Source: Diplolepis rosae (lineage: Eukaryota > Arthropoda > Insecta > Hymenoptera > Diplolepididae). Taken from it: a DNA stretch of 64,000 nt. How positions within the stretch are numbered: position 1 is the stretch's first letter; each line of letters starts with the position of its first letter. The DNA lies in the NCBI GenBank assembly GCA_030998225.1, contig JAPYXD010000412.1, positions 62,001 to 126,000 of the forward strand. Direction: 5' to 3'. Shown piece by piece: positions 46,086-57,939 of this stretch. The position numbers were made by a program, and so were the translations under genes. Below the pieces are notes generated by a model, which was not told where the DNA came from, made no database searches, and was given only the letters and a program-made list of their open reading frames with translations.

Positions 46086-46415
46086 TCTAACGATAATAGA
46101 TTGATTAAAAGAAATAATAGTACCATTGAGACCACGGACGGACGTTTTATGGTCATATTAGATTTTCTAATAGTAAAACTTAGTGAGACAGGAGGATTCA
46201 AACATGTTATTATCGGTAAAGAATTGCAAAGACAAAATAAAACACTATTTAATGTAGGAAATGTCTCATCCTCTGAGTTTTCCTATATTGTGAAAGAAAC
46301 CAATAACATAATGTGCTGTATGCCATATATGATAAAAGTAAAATGTGTAAACATTCAGTGCGATGAAACTGAATTGTGCCTTTTGCCAATTGTTAATAAT
46401 TTAGAAACAGATTAA
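46086..46415 (+). pseudogene. unrecognised ORF tail fused to the BEL/Pao frame
   Basis: From about 46085 the open frame no longer looks like Pao RT. About 110 residues follow with a hydrophobic-strand pattern and a CCMPYMIKVKCVN segment, ending at 46415. It faintly recalls C-terminal tails of the CACTA-like transposases represented at 53.7 kb, but that is only an impression. The change of character implies a recombination joint. Confidence 0.35.
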
Positions 46416-46745
46416 GAAATAAATAAATATTGAAGTTTATACTTTTTACCACTTCACTGAGAAGAAACTACTTTTCAATGTATAGCATCAGTGCTGTGTG
46501 CAGCCAGAGCAAGATTAAAAAAACGTGAGTCTTTCTTTGATACATTCGAATCAAACAAAAGGAAGAAAGCAGGGCTTTACCCCTCCGTCTTTCCTTCGTT
46601 TAACACGAGTTAGAGAAAGACATAAGATTTCGTAATTCAGCACTGTCTGCAGCCTGTAAAGTCAATGAATACACATGCTATATAAATATCATGGAATGCC
46701 GCTCTGATTAGATACGCCATTTTTTAATTCACATATTATTATTTG

Positions 46746-47426
46746 ATAATTGAACCCACGGGAAGAAGAACTCGCCTGGCCCTCGAAAAAGGGGAAAAGT
46801 ATTGTCCACTTTCTAAAATTGAAGTATAAAAAAGTTGTAAAAACTCGAAATAAAAAAATATGAGCTGATAGAGCTTGTCAAAATACAACTTTTATTCCTC
46901 AAGTATTTTTTAGTCCAACATGATTATTACGGAAAAAAAAATATAAAAGGTATTTTTTGAATATCCTAAAATCAATGTTTCAAAAAACATAAATTGCGAT
47001 TTCTCCGTAAGTACTGCAAGCAATGAAGTCAATTTTGCGTATTTTCATTCAGTATTCATTGCTGATGCCGAATAATCATTTAAAAACTATAAATACCATC
47101 AACATTTGATAATATTCAATAACAAAACAATACCTGTCAATTCTTTGTTTTTCGCGATTCGGAGTGAAAAAGTGACGAATAAATTTTATGTTTCGAAAAA
47201 TATGAAGTGACAAAGTTATTTATTTGTATTTAAGGAAGTTTTTCGGGAAATTTCAAATTATTCGTACTAAATTGAATCCATTGCTTGCAGTACTTACGGA
47301 GAAATCGCAATTTATGTTTTTTGAAGCATTGATTTTAGGACATTCAAAAAATACCTTATACATTTTTTTTTTCGTAATAATCATGTTGGACTAAAAAATA
47401 CTTGAGGAATAAAAGTTGTATTTTCA

Positions 47427-47465
<39 letters not shown>

Positions 47466-47589
47466 CAGCTTATATTTTTTCATTTCGAGTTTTTACAACT
47501 TTTTTTTTTACTTCAATTTTAAAAAGTGGACAATACTTTTCCCCTTTTTCGAGCGCTCGGCGAGTTCTTCTTCCCGTGGGCTCAATTAT
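46746..47589. mobile_element. foldback element, ~280 bp inverted arms
   Basis: AATTGAACCCACGGGAAGAA.. (46749) is inverted at ..TTCTTCCCGTGGGCTCAATT (47588). Similarity continues inward to about 47025 and 47275. A (TA)n run of ~30 bases (47434-47464) expands the right arm only. There is no ORF. It is probably a non-autonomous snapback element. Confidence 0.85.
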
Positions 47590-48261
47590 TACAGACATTT
47601 TTAATACATAATCTCGAAGAATGGTAACCTCTACATCCGAATATCCAAACAAAAATGCATCTTATAGCGAAAATCGCACACATATCTTATGTTTGTACCT
47701 AATTTTTCTACTATAATCTTTAAGATTCTAAGTAGCTTCGATGATAATTTAAAAACTCCTGCAGATGGATCTAGTTTGGATGTCATATGATAATTTATAA
47801 AATACTCACCTTCAATACTTTTTAACAGTTGTAAATATTCAGGCACTTATTACTATTCATTTCACACTTGTCGCATTCAGAGTTCCTTCACTTTTGTTAA
47901 TTTCCGGTCTTTAAACTATGATAAGTGAATCAGATATTTAATCCAATCGCATTGAACAGTAAATTTACATAAAATCTATACCTATACATCATTCAATTAA
48001 GGTATTGAATTGTATTTTATTAAAAATGTCATTTATCTACAAAACTTATTAAGAATACTATACAACTGTTTTAGATAAAAGAAAAGATAGTAGCTTTCGC
48101 AAAATTTAAAATGATTAGCAAAGCACAAATAACTTCGTACTTTGTGAAACGTACTGTACATTTTATATGTTACGAGATGTAAAAATTGATAGACTTACGT
48201 GTATTGTAAGTTACCTAAATGTAAGGAATATGTAATTGCCAATATTGTTATGTTATGTTAT
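47590..48261. other. unassigned AT-rich DNA
   Basis: No gene or repeat recognised apart from short chance ORFs. Confidence 0.4.
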
Positions 48262-49424
48262 GATAATTGTATATCATTCAAAAATTCTCTACGGAAAAAA
48301 CTGAATAACACAAGTTTTGTAAGGAAGCCTAGATAAGTTAATCATGATGTACAATCAACGTTTATTTTATAAAGTATATTATGCATATTTGTAATGTTGG
48401 ATAATTGGCTTTAGGGTCCATAAATGAAAAAAACAGTAGTTTTAATCAAACGTTTCGACTCTGATTTGAGTCCTCATCAGTGATCTTTATTTCTTAGGTC
48501 ATTGCAATTCCTTGGTTTCTGATAAATTTAATCCTGGTTTTAATTTTATCTTTTTTCTACGTCGCTGTTTTTTAAGGCATATTTTCATAAACTCACTATA
48601 AGAGGATCGTTTAGTGACAATGCATATTATTATTTAATTTATACAAAGTTATCAATATAAATTGTATTTTTTTTACTGAATAACAAATAATCTATACCCT
48701 TTTACTTTGTTTTCAGTAATTTTACATAGTCGAATGTAAATTTTCCATGATAAGTTTAGTTCATTTACAAAACGTGGGAAAATTACTGGAATAAACGTAT
48801 AATTTCACAAAATTTTATAAATCGCTTCACTTAAAATGGATCGCTTTATTCCAGCGATAATTTTAGCGATTTCACATAATTTCGTAAAATTACTATCTTT
48901 ATCGTAGTGTTTTTCTTTCATCTGTTTAATGTAACATACTAATTGAATTAAATTTTATATGATTTCGTAAAATTAACAAAAATAATATGAAAGTGCATAA
49001 CTCTTCTTCTTACAGGGTACTAATAAGATAAGATTATACTGTAATTGACGAAAATAAAAAAACTTATATCCAATTTGTGAACAATTTTTTTTCAACGCTC
49101 TTTATTATTTCCAGAAATAAATATAAATACTGAAAATTTGTAGATGGTAAATGAATTTTTGAACACTTCTTTATCACTCATATTGTTTCATTAAGTTGTC
49201 TAGTTATATAATTTTCAAATCATCTTAAAGCATTCAATTCAGTGCATTCCGGTATTTTTTGCTTCAATACTTATCGCCAATACTTTCGGCGCGAAAAAAG
49301 TATTGGATTTACCAATACTTATTACAATACTTATTCCAATACTTGATCCAATACTTGATCCAATACTTGATCCAATACTTTTTTTTCATAAGGGCGAGCT
49401 CCTCGTTATAGGGAATCTCGAGTT
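48262..49424 (-). repeat. right arm of the inverted repeat, with iterons
   Basis: Inverse of 31550-32868. The iteron block is at 49265-49385 (CCAATACTTGAT units at 12 bp steps), with the same inner GCGCCGAAAG block. It carries an insertion at about 48397-48620 that contains a hammerhead-like core and is absent from the left arm. Confidence 0.8.
48451..48480 (-). ncRNA. hammerhead-ribozyme-like core
   Basis: On the minus strand CTGATGAG, a GACTC/GAGTC helix with a 6-base loop, then GAAACG. One extra base follows CTGATGA, as in the other copies in this window. It lies in the insertion within the right inverted-repeat arm. Confidence 0.3.
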
Positions 49425-49884
49425 TAAAAGTTTTAATAAATTTTCCTGATGCAAGAATGAAAGTTAATACAATTTTGCATTCAAGACTAAGTTAAAAATA
49501 AAATATTCAATTTGTAAAAATATACTACAACAGACATAACTCAAAAAATAATTAATATTTGAGAAATTTCTTAGTCTTATTTTAAAGTTAAGTCTTTATA
49601 GTATTTGATAACTACATCACTCCCTGGTGCCATGCAGCCCTCGGCACGGTTGTTATTATTATGTCGGAATTGTAGCGACGTGTCGTTGGCTATGGGTTTG
49701 CCAACCTCATCTGGCATTGTTAAATTATAAAAAAAAACACCAAGTAATAAACTTATAAAATAAAAATACACTTTTTTCACAAAACATAGAAATGTCAAAA
49801 TTTACCTTCATACGAAACTTTGTCTACTACAATAATTTCGAGACATGTTCGTATTAATTTCTTTAGTTTTTATCTTGACCCAAA

Positions 49885-50072
49885 AATAAATTCAATGTAG
49901 TTTATTTATATTGGCATTGGGTCATAATTTTTCATTAAAAATCAATGTTCAAGGAAACATATCAAAGATTTTAAGAGGCAGAAAATATATTATAGAGATG
50001 AAAAGGCAAACGTTTCGGCCACAAATGGGGGCCCTCTTCAGTGCCAAATTTAATGTACTTAGTGTCTAAGCT
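49885..50072 (-). repeat. ~190 bp repeat with hammerhead-like core, inverted copy at 63.8 kb
   Basis: Almost identical, in inverted orientation, to 63798-63985. On the minus strand it holds CTGAAGAG (50033-50041), a GGCC/GGCC helix and GAAACG (50011-50016). The two copies bracket the 50.2-63.3 kb inverted-repeat region. Confidence 0.8.
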
Positions 50073-50247
50073 GTACACCGAAAATTTTTTTTATCCGAAA
50101 GTCAACTATCACCTATAGTTAAGTCTAACCTAGTTGAACTAACACGGATTCTAGTTTAAAAGAATCACGTACGTACAGTTAAACATACTAATATGAACCT
50201 TGTTACAGAGAAATGAATAATTCTAGTTCTATTAACAATTAAATTCG

Positions 50248-52763
50248 ATTAATATTGCTATGCTGTGTATTACAAAACTCCGCTGTAAAAAGATTATTTT
50301 CTGTTTGTATTACTTTTTCACAGTGCAAACAAAAATTTATTTTTCAGGATAGTTCTCAGAGAACCACTTTTATCAATATAAATTTTACTCTAGTAGATCA
50401 AAAAAGTAAAGTTGTTTTTTGGTTATGTTTAATACATGCACCTGACAGGATCTGTCCGTCATGCAGAAATTCATTCAACAGTATAAATGAAATTTAAAAA
50501 AAAACTGTACTTTTAAATAAGATTTAGCTTTATACAATGTATCGTTAATCTATTCAATGGCCAAGGTTTAATCAAATTCATTTTCATGATTTGCTTAAAA
50601 CATAATCAATATTCGAATTGAAATAATGCGAGAATTGCATAAGCCATTCAAATTTTTGCGTTTCCGCATTCCAAAATAACGACTTCCCTCGTATTCGTGC
50701 GATTGGGATACCGCGCTTTCTTCTTAAGTATTTTTTGATAGCGTCAGATTGCGTAATCCTTGAAGACAAAATATGTCGTCGGCATCGCTTCAAGAAGTTA
50801 GCAAATTGCTATCAACTTGGGGCTTACCAGATGACTTAATTCAAATTTTTAGAGGTAAGTTCATATTGTTGCATTATTTTTAGTTTTTACAGTTCTGTAG
50901 GTTAGGTTTTTATATTCAGCAAATTACTTTGTACTTTTGTGCTTATTAGAACTTCAAATAGACGAATTCTTACTACAAAGACTAAATCAAACTCGTATAG
51001 ATCTGCTTTTCAAGGGTAGACCATTAGGCCAGAAAATAAAATTTGAGGTTAATCTCAAGCAGTATTTGCAACAGGTTAGAAATATTTATCAATTTAAATT
51101 ACCTAGTAAAAAACAGCACAACGAAATTTCAATCTTGAATACAAAATAACTTTCTAACTTATTAGGCTCCATCAGTTTTGTTAGACCTGGAGGTGGAAGC
51201 CAAGGATACGGTAGATTCTAATTACAATGTAGTTATTGAAGGTCATGAGGAAAATGAAGTGACAAAAACTTTTGATCTTGATATTAATTTTGAAGAGGTG
51301 GAAGAGGTGAAGTATCGAAGAATTTTTGAACCCCCTATATCATACTGTAGTCACTTTATTTTAACAAGAAAAGTTCTAAATGAAACATAATTCTAAAATT
51401 AATTACGTTTTAGATAAAAAATACTCACGTCCTGGATCAAAAGAATAATCGTTCAGAATACAGAGAAATTCACACAACTATAAAAAATACTACTTTCAAC
51501 GGCGGGCAGGTTAGAAATTTTGCTTTAAAAAAAAAGTATAGTGTACGTTTATACACTTTGAAGCAACCCATTTTTTTATTTTTAGAAATTGAGAAGACTC
51601 TTAGGGACAACGGGAACAGGAAAGGCTCTGTCAATGAAAGATAATCTTGGTGATCATGATCGGAGCAAAATATCAGAAGTGATTGTGGATTATTTACTAT
51701 CTACTTCGAAGAAGTATGGAGAATATACTTATTAGTTATTTAGAATCAAGCTTGCTTTTTAGCCAAGAATTTAATTAGTAAATTATATTTTATTGCAGAA
51801 TTACTAGAGATACGTTCGAAATTTGGGCCGCTGAAATTTGCAGTGTATTTAAGTACGAAGATCCAAACGCGTATTACGTTCCTGCGAAAGCACCACAATC
51901 CAAAACTGCTCGGGGAAAATTGTACAACACATACACTAGAATTAATCGATTTTTGAAAAAACAATCTTGTACTAATGAAAAACAGCCAGAGGAGCAGCAA
52001 ACTCTACAAGAAGCTATTGTGGAGAAATTAAACAAACTGCGTACCATTACACCGGACAGTCAATAAAAGAAAATTTAATTTGGAAACCGTCTAAACCAGA
52101 AATTGCTGAAGGCTTCATTTTTCGAGTAAATGTAAGTTCCGGATTATTGATGGGGCACAAATAAAAATTAAATTTTTGTATACTTATTTCAATTCACTTA
52201 AGCCAGTTTTGAATGCTCAGTACTGAAATTGTATGATTTTTATGGCTACCTTTTTTCGGTGTAAAATTTTTAATGCTAACTTATATATAGAGACGTAAAT
52301 AATATTTTAATTTTCTAGACCTTGGCATTGGACTTATTCAATTTCTATAGCTTCCACTGTCCATTCATAAATAATGAACATTATTTTGAATGAAAGTTGT
52401 TCAATTTTGCATTTTTATTTTAAACAATTGAAATTGATACAAAATGTTCAGCTTTAGGGTTGTCTAGCTTCAGAAAATTAAATTTGCAAATTTGAATGGC
52501 TCGAAATTTTCTTTCAGATTTTTAGTAGTCATTTTCAAATATGTTGAAGCACGAAATATAATAAAATTGTTAAACAAGATTTGTTTTGAAACATTGATTT
52601 CAAAAAACTGTAAATATTATTCGTTTTTAATTCCACAGAGTCCAAGAAATGTTGATTATTTCTCTTATTACATTTTTTACAGACTCTTGGAGAACTGGAG
52701 AAAGCTTTAGAAGAACGTATAATAAAGCTTCAGAAATATGGTTACGCATTGGTTGCACAATAT
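50248..52763 (+). repeat. left arm of 2.5 kb near-identical inverted repeat
   Basis: Matches 54829-57345 inverted. Paired positions sum to 107593 until a single-base indel near 52256, where the left has six T and the right seven. Only a few substitutions were seen. The arm begins ATTAATATTG, itself palindromic, and ends inside an exon at CACAATAT. Confidence 0.95.
50773..52066 (+). CDS. six-exon gene with SAM-like N-terminus, left-arm copy
   Basis: Exons by splice sites: 50773-50854, 50950-51074, 51166-~51309, 51414-51509, 51586-51713, 51799-52066 (TAA). Frame is kept at each join; the third donor is uncertain. The first ~65 residues (LLSTWGLPDDLIQIFRELQI.. to ..KIKFEVNL) resemble a SAM-type helical domain. 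An acidic segment follows, then a block with KISEVIVDYLL and GKLYNTYTRINRFL that I associate with two-gene DNA transposons. The product is about 250 aa. Further same-family exon-like pieces lie at 52074-52134 and 52682-52803, out of frame, so the gene may once have been longer. Neighbour on the same strand: the transposase at 53.1 kb. Confidence 0.5.
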
Positions 52764-52968
52764 CCAGCTGATTGCAAAATCATTTGGTATTTTCTTTAAA
52801 AGTACGTGTTTGAAGTAAAGAACTCGGATTCAGAAACCGATGAATTGTTCCCTAGTATGATCTCTGTTTGGCTAGACTTACAAGCGGTGTGTATCAAAGA
52901 TAGTCTTGAGGTGAGCGAAACTGACTCAAAAGAAACAGAGAATGAAGCAAACATTCTTGGCAATTAGA
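52682..52968 (+). pseudogene. C-terminal exon remnant of the SAM-like gene
   Basis: After an acceptor (TTTTTTACAG) the frame reads TLGELEKALEERIIKLQKYG.., then a TAA at 52798-52800 after IWYFL. The next stretch continues similarly (YVFEVKNSDSETDE) to TAG at 52966-52968. Only its first ~80 bases are duplicated in the right arm, so the central region is the continuation of the left arm. Confidence 0.5.
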
Positions 52969-53129
52969 CGGCAATAGCAATAATAAAAAATATGATTTTT
53001 TGAAAATATTATGTAAGCCTCTTTCGGGATCTCGTTGTTTTTATATACTTTTTTATGTATATTGAAGGAGCATTGCGAAAAAAACCCACTTTCTTTAACT
53101 TGCGTTTAGATAACAATACGTGATATAAA

Positions 53130-54828
53130 ATGTTTACTAAATGCAGCATATGTTTAAAACTCGTCGCTTCTCGACAAATTATAATGCATATAAAATTTAT
53201 GCATAATGTCACTTCAGTTGGTAATTACAAGTGTACCTCAGATGAGTGTGATCGGTTCTTTTCTAATAAAAAATCTATGCAAAAACACCTACGCACAGCA
53301 CATGTAAATTTGATTTCTGCTGCGAATCCGGCTGCTAAAAAAAACGATACAAACGATATAATGAACCTTTTGATTCTAGTCATTTACTGAATAGTTCTGA
53401 GTCAGATGGCTTACTTTCAAACGACAATAATGTATTTGAAGTCATATTTTCAGAAGAGTCTAAACTGCAAGCGAAAGCTTTAGAGCTTATATCACCTTTC
53501 TATGCCGACCCAGCAATTTCAGGAATACAAGTTCAGAGAATAATCTCTTCATTTGAGTCATTTTTAAAAATTGATTATTTAAATAATATTAAAGAAGCAA
53601 TTCAAAAGTGCGAAACAGATGAGGATAAACATATTATTATTAATAAACTGGAAACATATCAAAACGTTTTGAATGATGTAAATACAGAGTATAAAAGATT
53701 GAAAGTATTTGAAAATGTAGGCTGTTTGATTAAACCAAAAAAACTATTTTTCGACACAGAAGATGATAAAGATAAAGCTGGAGAGTTGCGTAACAAAGAA
53801 AAATGTGGTCAAATTATACCATTAGATTCTGTATTAAAAGTATTCCTGGAACTGCCTTCTGTTTTTGATACTATGAGAGATTATTATTTGAACTTGATGC
53901 AACAAGCCGAAAGTATAAATAATATCGTTCAAACTAACTTTTGGAAGTCAAAAATTATAGAATATCCAGATCGAATTATATTTCCGTTATTCGCGTATGA
54001 AGACGGATATGAAATAGGTAATCCTTTAGGTTCTCATGCTGGTGTTTACAATTTAAACGGAATTTATATTATTTTTCCATGTATTCCTCCCGAATTTAGA
54101 TCTAAATTAGATAACATATTTTTGGCCCAACTTTATCATGCTGATGATGCTGCCAATGTTAATAAAAAAACGATTTATGGTAAACTCATTTCCGATCTTA
54201 ATAAATTAAACTCTGAAGGCATAGAAATATGTGTGAATGGCAAACGATTCAAGGTGTATTTTACAGTTGTTTTAATTCTTGGAGACAATCTTGCTTTAAA
54301 TGATATGCTAGGCTTTGTAAAAGGTTTCTCAGCAAAGTATTTCTGCAGATTTTGTAAAGCGTCCAGCGATTTAACCTCAAGAATGTGCACTGAGGATTCG
54401 AATCTTTTAAGAACAACAATTAACTACGCAGCAGATATCGAAGCTAATAATGTAAAAACAACAGGCGTAAAAGAGTCGTGTGTTTTTAATGATTTTGATG
54501 ATGTTTCTGTGGTCGAAAATTATAGCGTAGATATTGTCCATGATTTATTAGAGGGCGCATGCCGCTATGAAGTAATGTATGCCTTGTCGCAGTTCATATT
54601 TAAAAAAAAATATTTCTCTTTAAATGTGCTTAATTGGCGAGTTAAATGGTATAAATTTGAAGGAAATGATCCACCATTATTTACACTAAGTAGCCTTAAA
54701 TCAATGACCTCAAAAATGTCGGCTTCTGAAATGATGTCTTTTGTTCTCAATGCTCCTTTGATTTTCGGCGATCTCATTACAAATAAGCAAGATAAACACT
54801 GGAATTTGTTCAAGTTGTCACGAAAAAA
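53130..54828 (+). pseudogene. C2H2 / CACTA-like transposase, truncated
   Basis: The first frame (53130-53370) has two C2H2 fingers: C-x2-C..H-x4-H in the CSICLKLV part and C-x4-C..H-x4-H in KCTSDECDRFF..HLRTAH. A frame change near 53365 leads into a long open frame, 53669-54828 and upstream to ~53375. Blocks ILGDNLALNDMLGF, CRFCKASS and DIVHDLLEGACRYE match my memory of animal EnSpm/CACTA (Transposase_21-like) proteins; their D, D and E would be catalytic. The ORF is cut at 54828 by the right inverted arm, so the C-terminus is missing. I infer the superfamily; no search was run. Confidence 0.55.
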
Positions 54829-57345
54829 ATATTGTGCAACCATTGCGTAACCATATTTCTGAAGCTTTATTATACGTTCTTCTAAAGCTTTCTCCAGTTC
54901 TCCAAGAGTCTGTAAAAAATGTAATAAGAGAAATAATCAACATTTCTTGGACTCTGTGGAATTAAAAACGAATAATATTTACAGTTTTTTGAAATCAATG
55001 TTTCAAAACAAATCTTGTTTAACAATTTTATTATATTTCGTGCTTCAACATATTTGAAAATGACTACTAAAAATCTGAAAGAAAATTTCGAGCCATTCAA
55101 ATTTGCAAATTTAATTTTCTGAAGCTAGACAACCCTAAAGCTGAACATTTTGTATCAATTTCAATTGTTTAAAATAAAAATGCAAAATTGAACAACTTTC
55201 ATTCAAAATAATGTTCATTATTTATGAATGGACAGTGGAAGCTATAGAAATTGAATAAGTCCAATGCCAAGGTCTAGAAAATTAAAATATTATTTACGTC
55301 TCTATATATAAGTTAGCATTAAAAATTTTACACCGAAAAAAAGGTAGCCATAAAAATCATACAATTTCAGTACTGAGCATTCAAAACTGGCTTAAGTGAA
55401 TTGAAATAAGTATACAAAAATTTAATTTTTATTTGTGCCCCATCAATAATCCGGAACTTACATTTACTCGAAAAATGAAGCCTTCAGCAATTTCTGGTTT
55501 AGACGGTTTCCAAATTAAATTTTCTTTTATTGACTGTCCGGTGTAATGGTACGCAGTTTGTTTAATTTCTCCACAATAGCTTCTTGTAGAGTTTGCTGCT
55601 CCTCTGGCTGTTTTTCATTAGTACAAGATTGTTTTTTCAAAAATCGATTAATTCTAGTGTATGTGTTGTACAATTTTCCCCGAGCAGTTTTGGATTGTGG
55701 TGCTTTCGCAGGAACGTAATACGCGTTTGGATCTTCGTACTTAAATACACTGCAAATTTCAGCGGCCCAAATTTCGAACGTATCTCTAGTAATTCTGCAA
55801 TAAAATATAATTTACTAATTAAATTCTTGGCTAAAAAGCAAGCTTGATTCTAAATAACTAATAAGTATATTCTCCATACTTCTTCGAAGTAGATAGTAAA
55901 TAATCCACAATCACTTCTGATATTTTGCTCCGATCATGATCACCAAGATTATCTTTCATTGACAGAGCCTTTCCTGTTCCCGTTGTCCCTAAGAGTCTTC
56001 TCAATTTCTAAAAATAAAAAAATCGGTTGCTTCAAAGTGTATAAACGTACACTATACTTTTTTTTTAAAGCAAAATTTCTAACCTGCCCGCCGTTGAAAG
56101 TAGTATTTTTTATAGTTGTGTGAATTTCTCTGTATTCTGAACGATTATTCTTTTGATCCAGGACGTGAGTATTTTTTATCTAAAACGTAATTAATTTTAG
56201 AATTATGTTTCATTTAGAACTTTTCTTGTTAAAATAAAGTGACTACAGTATGATATAGGGGGTTCAAAAATTCTTCGATACTTCACCTCTTCCACCTCTT
56301 CAAAATTAATATCAAGATCAAAAGTTTTTGTCACTTCATTTTCCTCATGACCTTCAATAACTACATTGTAATTAGAATCTACCGTATCCTTGGCTTCCAC
56401 CTCCAGGTCTAACAAAACTGATGGAGCCTAATAAGTTAGAAAGTTATTTTGTATTCAAGATTGAAATTTCGTTGTGCTGTTTTTTACTAGGTAATTTAAA
56501 TTGATAAATATTTCTAACCTGTTGCAAATACTGCTTGAGATTAACCTCAAATTTTATTTTCTGGCCTAATGGTCTACCCTTGAAAAGCAGATCTATACGA
56601 GTTTGATTTAGTCTTTGTAGTAAGAATTCGTCTATTTGAAGTTCTAATAAGCACAAAAGTACAAAGTAATTTGCTGAATATAAAAACCTAACCTACAGAA
56701 CTGTAAAAACTAAAAATAATGCAACAATATGAACTTACCTCTAAAAATTTGAATTAAGTCATCTGGTAAGCCCCAAGTTGATAGCAATTTGCTAACTTCT
56801 TGAAGCGATGCCGACGACATATTTTGTCTTCAAGGATTACGCAATCTGACGCTATCAAAAAATACTTAAGAAGAAAGCGCGGTATCCCAATCGCACGAAT
56901 ACGAGGGAAGTCGTTATTTTGGAATGCGGAAACGCAAAAATTTGAATGGCTTATGCAATTCTCGCATTATTTCAATTCGAATATTGATTATGTTTTAAGC
57001 AAATCATGAAAATGAATTTGATTAAACCTTGGCCATTGAATAGATTAACGATACATTGTATAAAGCTAAATCTTATTTAAAAGTACAGTTTTTTTTTAAA
57101 TTTCATTTATACTGTTGAATGAATTTCTGCATGACGGACAGATCCTGTCAGGTGCATGTATTAAACATAACCAAAAAACAACTTTACTTTTTTGATCTAC
57201 TAGAGTAAAATTTATATTGATAAAAGTGGTTCTCTGAGAACTATCCTGAAAAATAAATTTTTGTTTGTACTGTGAAAAAGTAATACAAACAGAAAATAAT
57301 CTTTTTACAGCGGAGTTTTGTAATACACAGCATAGCAATATTAAT
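54829..57345 (-). repeat. right arm of 2.5 kb near-identical inverted repeat
   Basis: Inverse of 50248-52763. Its inner end cuts the transposase ORF at 54828, and its outer end is 20 bp from the foldback element at 57366. Confidence 0.95.
55527..56820 (-). CDS. six-exon SAM-like gene, right-arm copy
   Basis: The mirror copy of 50773-52066, with exon borders at mirrored positions (x becomes 107593 minus x) and no visible disruption. It points away from the central transposase gene. Because the arms are nearly identical, the two products should be almost the same. Confidence 0.5.
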
Positions 57346-57939
57346 CTGTTTAAAAACTGTTTAAAACTCTGTTTGGTGTCAAAAAGGAAACTGATTTGAG
57401 AAGAGAGCAATACCGTTTGAAAACTAGCGTAAAAATTTTAATATATACAGTGAAAATTTGTTGTGGAGGGTCAAGTTACAAACGCATAAACAAACCCCAT
57501 ACACGGTCTATGTCCTGGAAACTCGGGACCCAAGTACGCTTAAGTGTTCGCAGAACGGAGATAGAGAAAGAAGGGTTTCAGACCACATGTTGAGAGAGTC
57601 CCTCGGAGGAAGTAATTATGGAATAAAAGAAAATGTAATGTTTAAAAAATCATATTCTTAGAAAGAGAGTTGCAAAACAATGAAAAGGGCTATGTCTTAT
57701 TCAGTTCGTTTATTTATAAATGCATTATTTTGCATGTATAAAAATTTTATGTCCGGATTAAAACAAAAATATCATATTTAAGATGGTAAGAATACGTATA
57801 AAAATCGCATTTCTTTTAAAGGTACCACTCGCGAATGTAAGTTATTATGTAGCGTTAAATAAGTAAAGAATGTTTTCATAATTTTAAACCGGCGTTGAAT
57901 CAAAATAATTCTCAATTGCTTTAATTCCGCGAGAAGTAT

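Noticed and set aside
47434..47464. (TA)n run as a regulatory element
   Set aside because: It is simple-sequence expansion within one arm of the foldback element.
31550..49424. Polinton/Maverick element
   Set aside because: The size and long inverted ends fit, but no protein-primed DNA polymerase, retrovirus-like integrase, ATPase or capsid gene was seen inside.
49577..49798. 73-codon minus-strand ORF beside the right inverted arm
   Set aside because: It has protein-like composition in its second half, but no splice partners or domain could be found.
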